From Candidatus Gastranaerophilales bacterium (GTDB lineage Bacteria > Cyanobacteriota > Vampirovibrionia > Gastranaerophilales > Gastranaerophilaceae): DNA of 13,001 nucleotides. The notes under the pieces are model-generated. The model was not told the DNA's origin. It saw only the letters and a list, made by a program, of their open reading frames with translations, and did no database searches. This document shows, in pieces, positions 1 to 5,579 of this stretch. Within the stretch, counting starts at the first letter, position 1. Each line of letters begins with the position of its first letter. Where the stretch lies: assembly GCA_947624665.1 (NCBI GenBank), contig CANQLK010000040.1, forward strand, positions 1-13,001, written 5' to 3'. The position numbers were made by a program, and so were the translations under genes.

Positions 1-247
1 GAATATTTTCTTGTCCGATAGTTTTTATAATCATAGCGGAATATTCGGCTCTTGTAATAAGTTTATCAGGTTTAAATTTATTATTTTCATATCCGCTAAT
101 TAAATTTTCGTCAGTCAATTTATCAATTTGACGATATGCCCAAAACCCTTGAGGGACATCAGAATATTCCAGTGCTTGGACATTATTTATTACCATAAAT
201 GAAAATATTATCGAAAAAAACAAGTTGTTTAATTTTTTTAACCGCAT
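1..247 (-). CDS. Secreted SLH-domain protein, N-terminal part (3' end outside window)
   Basis: Reading the minus strand from ATG at 247 gives 82 codons without a stop, so the gene continues beyond base 1. Residues 1-25 form a signal peptide: basic start MRLKK, a hydrophobic core, and a cleavage site after VQA. Residues about 29-78 match an S-layer homology domain: YSDVP at its start, FWAYRQIDKL, ISGYENNKFKP, then the hallmark ITRAEYSAMI. SLH domains bind peptidoglycan-linked polymer. In Cyanobacteria and relatives one SLH domain directly after the signal peptide is typical of OprB/SomA-type outer-membrane porins, so a porin is my best guess, but the barrel part lies outside the window. AGAGG at 255-259, 7 nt upstream, supports the start. 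A weak promoter (TTACAA, 16 nt, TAAAAT) may lie just upstream. Confidence 0.85.
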   Translation of the reverse strand, partial: MRLKKLNNLFFSIIFSFMVINNVQALEYSDVPQGFWAYRQIDKLTDENLISGYENNKFKPDKLITRAEYSAMIIKTIGQENI

Positions 248-323
248 CACAAAACCTCTATGACTATTTTAACAGATTTTTAATATATTGTAATGGGAAA
301 AAAACTAAAAGACAAAGAAAGCT

Positions 324-647
324 TTATTCTTTATCGTCATCTTTTTTATTTTTAATTTTTTCTTCCAAATCTTCATCATCCAAAATAGATTTTTTTCTAT
401 TTTGATTACGAATAACAGAAACAACATTTAAAAGAGCAAGCGAATTTAAAGAGGCACGAAGTTCCATGCTTCTGTCAATAAACTGCTCGGATGAAGAAGT
501 TTGTTCTTCACCTTCAGGCATAAAATAATCAGTTCCTTGACTTGCCCTGTCGTCAGAGGTTTTAGCTGCTGTACCGGAGATATCTCCGCTTTTAAAGTTT
601 ATTCCGCCGCCAATACCTAAGACTCCGGCTGACCTGTTGTCAACCAC
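324..647 (-). CDS. Hypothetical 107-aa protein with N-terminal INFKSG motif
   Basis: I recognise no family. It starts with GTG at 645-647, preceded 6 nt away by GGAG, and ends with TAA. The N-terminus is glycine-rich and then has INFKSG (residues 16-21), a motif shared with other lineage-specific proteins in this window. The middle is polar and probably disordered. Residues about 60-84 (ELRASLNSLALLNVVSVIRN) could form an amphipathic or weakly hydrophobic helix. The C-terminus is highly charged, with acidic and lysine runs ending KKDDDKE. There is no signal peptide and no clear membrane span. It has its own promoter at 707-735, so it need not be co-transcribed with the upstream 561-aa gene 161 bp away. 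Function unknown. Confidence 0.75.
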   Translation of the reverse strand: MVDNRSAGVLGIGGGINFKSGDISGTAAKTSDDRASQGTDYFMPEGEEQTSSSEQFIDRSMELRASLNSLALLNVVSVIRNQNRKKSILDDEDLEEKIKNKKDDDKE

Positions 648-670
648 TTTTTACTCCTTTTACTTAATAC

Positions 671-690
671 AAACATAAAAATTTATGTTT
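671..690. repeat. Near-perfect palindrome in the leader of the 107-aa gene
   Basis: AAACATAAA and TTTATGTTT form 9-bp inverted arms around two A's. It lies between the predicted transcription start (about 700, minus strand) and the ribosome-binding site (654-657), so it would fold in the 5' leader or act as an operator. It has no U-run that would make it a terminator for the minus strand. Confidence 0.5.
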
Positions 691-699
691 TTCCTCTGG

Positions 700-740
700 C
701 TGTGTTATTATACAACATTTTCTTTTTTTTAACAACACAG
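700..740. repeat. Inverted repeat CTGTGTT...AACACAG bracketing a promoter
   Basis: CTGTGTT at 700-706 and its exact reverse complement AACACAG at 734-740 flank the -10 and overlap the edge of the -35 of the promoter for the 107-aa gene. With one mismatch the match extends to about 11 positions per arm. The position suggests a repressor or activator site, but the regulator is unknown. Confidence 0.5.
707..735 (-). promoter_or_regulatory. Sigma-70-type promoter for the 107-aa gene
   Basis: On the minus strand, -35 TTGTTA (735-730), a 17-nt spacer and a perfect -10 TATAAT (712-707). The predicted start is near 700, giving a leader of about 50 nt before the GTG codon at 647. This is the best-formed promoter in the window. 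Confidence 0.65.
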
Positions 741-808
741 CATGAGTACAAAACATTATCGTAAAATATTTTGCGTAGTTTTTTATAATTTGTTACAAAT
801 CTATAAAT

Positions 809-2494
809 TTAAACTATATTTTTAAAAATATTAGGAATGTTTTGGACGGAGGAGAAATCCAGTTTAGAACGGTTTTCCTGTTCTTCTTTAAGTTTTGCGG
901 CAGCAACTTTTTTTTCGGTAACGGAACGATTGTATTTAGGAAGTAAAACTCCGAGCATTATGATAGAGAAGGCAATATCAGCGACACGGCATATATTTCT
1001 CAAATTTCGGATTTTAGTTGAAGATACTTCGGATGCTGTTTTTAAATCGGTATTTTTAATCCAATTTCCGAATTGTTTTGCCTTAAAGCCCAGATTTGAT
1101 GAAATTTTTTCTAAAACTGAAGCACCTTCTTTTAAAACAGGTTTTTCTATTACTTTTCTTCTGTTTAAAAGAACAACATTGCTGCCCAGTAATTTAGAGC
1201 CGAGATTTGTTTTGGAAAATTTTTCCATGCCTGAAGCTGCGCCTTTTTTAACGTAGTCACCGAGGAAATATAATCCGGAGAAGGAAGCTATATCTCTAAC
1301 AGTAGTTTCTCTGAGTTCGTTATCATCTTCTGCGCCCATCATTCTGCTTGCGAAAGTGGAAGCTGCAATCCATCGGCACTGATCCATGGTAGGGAATATT
1401 CCCGAAAATTGGAACATATTAAGCGAAGGTTTTTTCATCATTGAAGCGGCAGCCAATGCATACATACCTGCAGCAGAGATAAGTTTTTTACCAAAGAATT
1501 TTTTCTTATCGGACTCATCCATTTTTTGAGTAGTATCTTTTTTGCCGAAATCTTTATAAATAGGTGCGCCTTCGGCATTAAACTGTTTTCTTGTAATAGC
1601 TCTGTTTATTGACTGAACGCTGACGGCTATAGCCAAGACAATACCAAGACCTATCAAGCTTTTTTTGTTAACAAAGTTTTTTAATGAGTTACCGTATTTA
1701 TTAATTGCCTCATTGACTTTGGAAGAAGCATTTTCTTCGATTTTTGGAGTAACATTTCCGATAGCTTTTTCTTTAACAAAATTGAACTTGCCTCCTAAGT
1801 CGGCAATATCTCTTAATGTTTCACCCAATTCGGGCTGAGCGGCTCCGTTGAATTTTAAAACGCTTTCGGCTTTTGTAAGTCCTGCAAGTTTCTTTTTTGC
1901 ACTGTTTAAAAGAATTTTTCTTGTTTTACCTTTAGCGGAAACAGCATTGGTTATATCAGTTATGGCATCCTGATAAATGCTTTCGGATGAATAATCTTTA
2001 TATTTTACCCAATTAGTGCCGTCCAAACCTTCTAAAGAGCCTATGGCTCTTTCTACGAAATCTCTTGTTTTATCGGCGGCATTAGAAGCTTGTGCCTGAT
2101 TATAAACATTAGTCAATTTATCTATGGAAGAACCGTTAGCCCAAGAGCCTATGACATCGGTTCCTTTTAATTCTTTATTTTTAGGGAGAATTGCTGCTAA
2201 ACCTTTAACAACCAGTCCCGGCATAAGGCAGTTGACAAATAAACCCGAGAATTCACGTCTGCATGTTTCAAATGCTGCAGCTAAGCCTGTTTTTAAATCT
2301 ACCAGTGTCCTTGGGATGTTTGTTGAAACCGTGTCAACAAAAGATACCTGTATCATGGCATTTTTATCCAAAATGCTGAAACCTTTATCAAGCAAATTAA
2401 AAGCGGTATCTCCCAATCCGCTTTTAAACTTTGGCGATTTATTTTGATTATTTTGTTTTTTATATACGCTTGTGTCTACAGGTTTTATATTCAA
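809..2494 (-). CDS. Hypothetical 561-aa protein with KFKSG motif and hydrophobic segments
   Basis: I recognise no named domain. I believe similar proteins are common in Gastranaerophilales genomes, but cannot confirm it here. The lysine/asparagine-rich N-terminus holds KFKSG at residues 22-26. Residues 30-105 are helical with alternating hydrophobic stretches, and 120-270 look soluble and helical. A clear membrane span lies at about 279-297 (LIGLGIVLAIAVSV). A short alanine-rich segment is at 340-353 and another span at about 503-520 (ADIAFSIIMLGVLLP), followed by a charged coiled-coil-like tail. The stretch 370-412, with paired Trp/Arg and acidic residues (RWIAAST, GAEDDNELRE), looks like the conserved core. 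The start codon is TTG at 2492-2494 with only a weak purine-rich site upstream. No in-frame ATG fits better. Function unknown; probably membrane-associated. Confidence 0.75.
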   Translation of the reverse strand: MNIKPVDTSVYKKQNNQNKSPKFKSGLGDTAFNLLDKGFSILDKNAMIQVSFVDTVSTNIPRTLVDLKTGLAAAFETCRREFSGLFVNCLMPGLVVKGLAAILPKNKELKGTDVIGSWANGSSIDKLTNVYNQAQASNAADKTRDFVERAIGSLEGLDGTNWVKYKDYSSESIYQDAITDITNAVSAKGKTRKILLNSAKKKLAGLTKAESVLKFNGAAQPELGETLRDIADLGGKFNFVKEKAIGNVTPKIEENASSKVNEAINKYGNSLKNFVNKKSLIGLGIVLAIAVSVQSINRAITRKQFNAEGAPIYKDFGKKDTTQKMDESDKKKFFGKKLISAAGMYALAAASMMKKPSLNMFQFSGIFPTMDQCRWIAASTFASRMMGAEDDNELRETTVRDIASFSGLYFLGDYVKKGAASGMEKFSKTNLGSKLLGSNVVLLNRRKVIEKPVLKEGASVLEKISSNLGFKAKQFGNWIKNTDLKTASEVSSTKIRNLRNICRVADIAFSIIMLGVLLPKYNRSVTEKKVAAAKLKEEQENRSKLDFSSVQNIPNIFKNIV

Positions 2495-2598
2495 ATTTTT
2501 TACTTGCTTTCTACATGTATTTTCTATTGCAATAATATCAACTTAATATCTAAAAATAAATTTATTTGCGTTTTTATTATCATCTTTAAAAAAAATTA

Positions 2599-2635
2599 GC
2601 ACGAAAAAAATGATAAAATTGTAATTTTTTTGTGC
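2599..2635. repeat. Bulged inverted repeat / hairpin
   Basis: GCAC-g-AAAAAAAT on the left pairs with ATTTTTTTGTGC on the right: 12 bp with one bulged G at 2603 and a 12-nt loop. The GC-capped arms stand out in an otherwise featureless AT stretch. No coding gene ends next to it, so it is not an obvious terminator. Confidence 0.4.
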
Positions 2636-2776
2636 AATTCTTCTAAAAATTAACCTTATTTTTCTTAAAATGACTATTTTTTTTAAAAAAATTAAAAATT
2701 TTTATCTCGAAAAATTTAAGTTTACAAATTTTAATCCACGGTAACAAAAAAATATATTATAAGTTTTTATGCGCTT

Positions 2777-2783
2777 AAGAGAG
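2777..2783 (+). promoter_or_regulatory. Ribosome-binding site deciding the HNH-like gene start
   Basis: AAGAGAG sits 6 nt before ATG 2790 and 3 nt before ATG 2787. It lies downstream of the first in-frame ATG (2769), so that upstream codon is unlikely to be the real start. Confidence 0.55.
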
Positions 2784-2789
2784 TTTATG

Positions 2790-3896
2790 ATGTATATACA
2801 TAATATTAATTTTTCAAATTATACTAAATTAAATATAACTGATAACGGTAAAAAAAGCATAGTAAATAATAAAAATATCCCCCTAAAAAAACCGCAAACG
2901 ATAAGTAATGCTTTTTATTTCCCCATAAACTTTTCATCTAAAGCTCCAAGAATATATTCCCCGGGTAACAGAAAACTTGCGGAAGAATCATCGGAATTTA
3001 AAATATCAAAATTCAACGGAATTCCTTGTCCTGCCTGCGGAAAGAAAATGATGAATTTGTGCATGTTCAAGAAAATTTCTGAAGAACTTGCTTCTGTTGA
3101 CAAAGAAGAATATCTTGACGTATTGGGAAAATACAAGGAATATATGCGTCCTGTTGAAACAATTGTCTATGATGAATTATGTGAACTCTCTCAAAAACCG
3201 GGTCACTCTAAAGATATAAGAACTCTGCTTGTTGAACTCAGAGATACAAAACTTCCCGTTTTGCAAAAAGTTCAAATGCGAAAAATAAATAAAATGCGTT
3301 CTTTGGCTAAAACATTACCGCAAAAAGAGCAAAAAGTTCTGCTTTTCAGGGTTAATAACCTTAGTTCTTTAATTCGTAAAAAGAATGCAGAAGCTCCGTT
3401 TAGACGGAAAATAATGATTGACAGGATAAGCAAAGTTAATATCCGTAACCCTAAAAAATATGAAAAGCTTAAGAATATAGCAAAAAGTTTTCCTACTTCT
3501 GCCGATATGGATTCTGCATGGATTGTTAAATATTCGGGGAAAAACAAATATAACGAAGATTGGGACTCGTATACCATTGCTTTAAGATTTTTGTATTCTT
3601 CTATAGCCAATACTGATCATATAATTGCTTATGATTTGGAAAAAAATCGTGATAATATTTCAAACTATATGTCTATGCATAATGCCTGTAATTCAAGAAA
3701 AAGCAATAAACCTTTTTTGCAATGGCTCTATGAAGATAAAGATAACCGAATAAATTATATGCGTGACTATTTTAATGCCGTTTCCCAATTACTTGATAGC
3801 AGAAAAATAACTAATAAAAAATACAGACATTATGTTGCTTATGCAACACAAACTGTTTTCGAAGCTTCTAAAGGTCAGGTAAAATTATTTGATTAA
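2790..3896 (+). CDS. HNH-endonuclease-like protein with long insertion
   Basis: The 368-aa protein (from ATG 2790; 2787 and 2769 are also in frame) has INFSSK at residues 46-51, related to the motif in its neighbours. CPACGKK follows at 80-86. Then come about 190 mostly helical, lysine-rich residues, and near the C-terminus TDHIIAYD (DH at 276-277), DNISN (ending N292), HNAC (H297, C300) and N301-SRKSN. The last part fits the HNH core: Asp-His, an Asn 15 residues after that His, then a metal-binding pair +5 and +8 from the Asn, then N-x-x-K-x-N. In ordinary HNH proteins the first Cys pair lies about 20-30 residues before DH; here it is about 190 away. The family is convincing by motif; DNA cleavage is inferred. 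There is no signal peptide and no neighbouring immunity gene I recognise. Confidence 0.7.
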   Translation: MYIHNINFSNYTKLNITDNGKKSIVNNKNIPLKKPQTISNAFYFPINFSSKAPRIYSPGNRKLAEESSEFKISKFNGIPCPACGKKMMNLCMFKKISEELASVDKEEYLDVLGKYKEYMRPVETIVYDELCELSQKPGHSKDIRTLLVELRDTKLPVLQKVQMRKINKMRSLAKTLPQKEQKVLLFRVNNLSSLIRKKNAEAPFRRKIMIDRISKVNIRNPKKYEKLKNIAKSFPTSADMDSAWIVKYSGKNKYNEDWDSYTIALRFLYSSIANTDHIIAYDLEKNRDNISNYMSMHNACNSRKSNKPFLQWLYEDKDNRINYMRDYFNAVSQLLDSRKITNKKYRHYVAYATQTVFEASKGQVKLFD

Positions 3897-3907
3897 AGTG
3901 TCCGAGT

Positions 3908-3945
3908 AAATTTTTACGATAAGCCGAAGGTGTGAGTAAAAATTT
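3908..3945. repeat. 10-bp perfect inverted repeat, possible structured RNA or dispersed palindrome
   Basis: AAATTTTTAC (3908-3917) and GTAAAAATTT (3936-3945) are exact reverse complements around an 18-nt loop (GATAAGCCGAAGGTGTGA). A G-T and a G-C pair extend the stem outward. It begins 11 nt after the HNH-like gene's stop, so it could stabilise or end that mRNA, but no T-run follows. The following GC-richer bases (GCGAGTGGCGAATTG) look like part of the same unit. It may be a REP-like dispersed element. Confidence 0.45.
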
Positions 3946-4075
3946 GCGAGTGGCGAATTGAAAAGGTTACAAAACGAGCAAGTGTAATATTGCGATACCA
4001 GATTAAATAATTTGTAAATTCTGTTAATTTGTTTTAATAATATTATATGGAGGAGTTTTTTTTTGATAAAACAAA

Positions 4076-4084
4076 TGCTATAAT
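4076..4084 (+). promoter_or_regulatory. Extended -10 promoter of the repressor gene
   Basis: TGC-TATAAT is a perfect extended -10 (TGnTATAAT). At the usual -35 distance only a T-run is present, which the extended -10 could offset. The predicted start is near 4091, leaving a leader of about 24 nt before ATG 4115. Confidence 0.55.
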
Positions 4085-4114
4085 AGTAGTAAATAAATTA
4101 AAAAGGAAAGATTA

Positions 4115-4465
4115 ATGACATATACACACGGAACATTGGAAAATGAAATATTAAGCGCGATATGGGCAATAGAAGAAAACGGTGAATCGGACAGAATAAT
4201 ATCTGTTAGTGAAGTATTGGAAAGAATTAACCGAAACGGAAATATAAGGGCATATACAACCGTAAAAACTGTTATGGACAGACTTGTAGAAAAAAAATTG
4301 TTAAAAAGAGAAAAGTGCGGCAAGAAGTTCAGTTATGTATCAGTTGAATCACGTGAACAGATGGCTGCTACTGCCATAAACAAGTTAGCCGGACAATATT
4401 TTAATAATGATATGCGATCATTAATGAGAGCTTTGGAAAAGCAATGTTCGAGCGTAAAAGCGTAG
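4115..4465 (+). CDS. BlaI/MecI/CopY-family transcriptional repressor
   Basis: The 116-aa length is near the family's usual 120-130. The N-terminal half is a winged helix. YTTVKTVMDRLVEKKLL at residues 47-63 is the recognition helix with the family's hallmark Y-T-T-V-x-T-x-x-x-R-L, and the wing follows at GKKFSYV (69-75). Residues 80-110 form the dimerisation helices. Family members bind operators as dimers and are removed by a BlaR1/MecR1 protease or by a metal. No sensor protease lies in this window, so the signal is unknown. AAGGAAAG upstream is the ribosome-binding site. The end overlaps the next gene by 22 bp, so the two are co-translated. Autoregulation is likely by analogy. Targets are inferred to be the downstream genes. 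Confidence 0.85.
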   Translation: MTYTHGTLENEILSAIWAIEENGESDRIISVSEVLERINRNGNIRAYTTVKTVMDRLVEKKLLKREKCGKKFSYVSVESREQMAATAINKLAGQYFNNDMRSLMRALEKQCSSVKA

Positions 4466-4824
4466 ATTATAAACGTGAAAGAAAAAAAGCAGCCGAATTA
4501 TACAACTCCGTTTTGGCAAAAGAAATGCTTATAAGGGATGCATTAGCTCTTTTTCCGAAAGATTGTGACGATAAAACAATAATAGCTGCCTGGCATGCTT
4601 TGTGTCATCTTGAAGCCGATGAGGATATTAGAAATCGGGATTCATTGTATAGAGAAGAACAGGATAAATATATTAAATTTATTGCCGATACTTTAAAAGA
4701 CGGAGCTGAATTGCCCGATAATATAATAAAATCGTATATTCCATATCATAGCGAGGCATTAATTCCCTGTTCCAATACATTGTACGGAATAATAAATAAA
4801 TTAAAAAAATTTATTAATTGTTAA
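4444..4824 (+). CDS. Hypothetical 126-aa protein co-transcribed with the repressor
   Basis: I recognise no family. The start ATG lies inside the end of the repressor gene, with GGAA 6 nt upstream, a common arrangement for functionally linked pairs. The protein is polar and predicted mostly helical: a basic N-terminal helix (DYKRERKKAAELYNS), a central stretch ALFPKDCDDKTIIAAWHALCHLEADEDIR, and a lysine-rich C-terminus ending in Cys. There is no signal peptide or membrane span. Cys/His residues (CDD, WHALCH) could bind metal, but no standard motif is present. It may modulate the repressor, which otherwise lacks its usual sensor; that is speculation from position. Confidence 0.7.
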   Translation: MFERKSVDYKRERKKAAELYNSVLAKEMLIRDALALFPKDCDDKTIIAAWHALCHLEADEDIRNRDSLYREEQDKYIKFIADTLKDGAELPDNIIKSYIPYHSEALIPCSNTLYGIINKLKKFINC

Positions 4825-4866
4825 ATTATAACCTGTATATTTAGTGTATTCCTTTTATTCCTTAAA

Positions 4867-4881
4867 TTTGATAAAATCAAA
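4867..4881. promoter_or_regulatory. Small palindrome TTTGAT-AAA-ATCAAA before the hydrolase gene
   Basis: Six-base perfect arms around AAA lie 20 nt before the UPF0173 start codon. The core TTTGATAAAA also occurs at 4062-4071, just before the repressor's -10. It may be a shared operator or a weak -10-like element. In AT-rich DNA, chance is a real alternative. Confidence 0.3.
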
Positions 4882-4901
4882 AAAGGAACGGAGAGGATAT
4901 T

Positions 4902-5579
4902 ATGAGAAGATTGACATATATTGGGCATAGTGCTTTTTTAATAGAAAAAGACTGGGAAGGTATATTAATCGATCCGTTTATAACGGGAAATCCGCTTGCA
5001 GATTTTGATTATAAGAAAAAAAGAATAACACATATAATAGTAACGCATGCACATTTGGATCACTTGGGCGATGCAATAGCAATATCAAAACATACAGGTG
5101 CAATAATCATAGCCGTATTTGAGCTTGCAAATTATTGTATGGAAAAGGGGGCAAAGGCTATAGCCGTTAATATCGGAGGAAAATTGAAATTTAACTGGGG
5201 CAGTGTTAAATTTTTGCCTGCGGTTCATTCCAGTTCCAATCCCGATTTACCTTATGGCGGGCCTGCTTGCGGGGTTCTATTGGATTTAGAAGGTACTATT
5301 ATATATCATGCCGGAGATACCGCTTTAATGCCTGATTTCAAAATGATTGGAGAATTGTATAATCCGTATTATGCACTTTTGCCTATCGGCGGATATTACA
5401 CAATGGATATAGAAGATGCGGCTGTTGCTGCAAAAATGTTATATGCGATGGAAATTATCCCAATGCACTACAATACTTTTCCCAATATAAAGGCGGATGT
5501 TCAAAAATTTGCACTTATGATTGAAGAACAAGGACAAAAGTGTCTGCCGTTAAAGGTTAATGAATATGTTGAATTATGA
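4902..5579 (+). CDS. UPF0173 metal-dependent hydrolase (metallo-beta-lactamase fold)
   Basis: The 225-aa length is typical for UPF0173. It opens with a beta-strand and GHSAFLIE (residues 8-15). THAHLDHLGD (48-57) supplies the H-x-H-x-D-H metal ligands H49, H51, D53 and H54. H109 (AVHSSS), D139 (HAGDT) and H189 (PMHYNTFP) complete the two-metal site. G163-G-Y-Y-T-M near the active site is also family-like. The physiological substrate of this family is not established to my knowledge. It is not a class B beta-lactamase despite sitting downstream of a BlaI-type repressor. There is no signal peptide, so it is cytoplasmic. GGAGAGG at 4890-4896 is its ribosome-binding site. It begins 77 bp after the 126-aa gene and overlaps the next gene. 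Confidence 0.9.
   Translation: MRRLTYIGHSAFLIEKDWEGILIDPFITGNPLADFDYKKKRITHIIVTHAHLDHLGDAIAISKHTGAIIIAVFELANYCMEKGAKAIAVNIGGKLKFNWGSVKFLPAVHSSSNPDLPYGGPACGVLLDLEGTIIYHAGDTALMPDFKMIGELYNPYYALLPIGGYYTMDIEDAAVAAKMLYAMEIIPMHYNTFPNIKADVQKFALMIEEQGQKCLPLKVNEYVEL

Larger units (their letters stand above)
2495..2789. other. Divergent intergenic control region, very AT-rich
   Basis: This stretch separates the minus-strand 561-aa gene from the plus-strand HNH-like gene and contains no gene I can support. It holds long A and T runs, a 10-bp palindrome TATTGCAATA (2525-2534), a bulged hairpin (2599-2635), and a -10-like TATTAT (2755-2760) that could serve the plus-strand gene. No good -35 accompanies the latter. 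Confidence 0.5.
3897..4114. other. Intergenic region with palindromic element and blaI-type promoter
   Basis: No gene is supported here. The first 100 bases are clearly richer in G and C than the surroundings and hold an inverted repeat (3908-3945). The second half is AT-rich and carries the promoter for the repressor gene. A strong Shine-Dalgarno-like GGAGGAG at about 4049-4055 has no proper reading frame after it. Confidence 0.6.

Noticed and set aside
311..332. AAAGAA/TTCTTT hairpin at the end of the 107-aa gene as a terminator
   Set aside because: The stem is only six weak pairs, overlaps the stop codon, and the T-run is several bases away.
199..405. 68-codon plus-strand frame between the SLH and 107-aa genes
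   Set aside because: It overlaps the signal-peptide region of the SLH gene and the end of the 107-aa gene on the other strand, and its product is low-complexity.
788..800. ATTTG-TTA-CAAAT hairpin after the 561-aa gene as its terminator
   Set aside because: The stem is only 5 bp and on the minus strand it is followed by A's rather than T's.
837..1256. Open frame on the plus strand inside the 561-aa gene, and similar antisense frames elsewhere (e.g. 2124-2447, 3272-3610, 8749-9057)
   Set aside because: They lie opposite well-supported genes, show no recognisable protein features and have no suitable ribosome-binding sites; they are shadows.
4049..4084. Leader peptide after GGAGGAG (TTG at 4063, six codons)
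   Set aside because: It is too short, uses a weak start, and lies upstream of the predicted transcription start.
4115..5579. BlaI plus metallo-beta-lactamase fold read as an antibiotic-resistance operon
   Set aside because: The hydrolase matches the cytoplasmic UPF0173 family, lacks a signal peptide, and is not a class B beta-lactamase.
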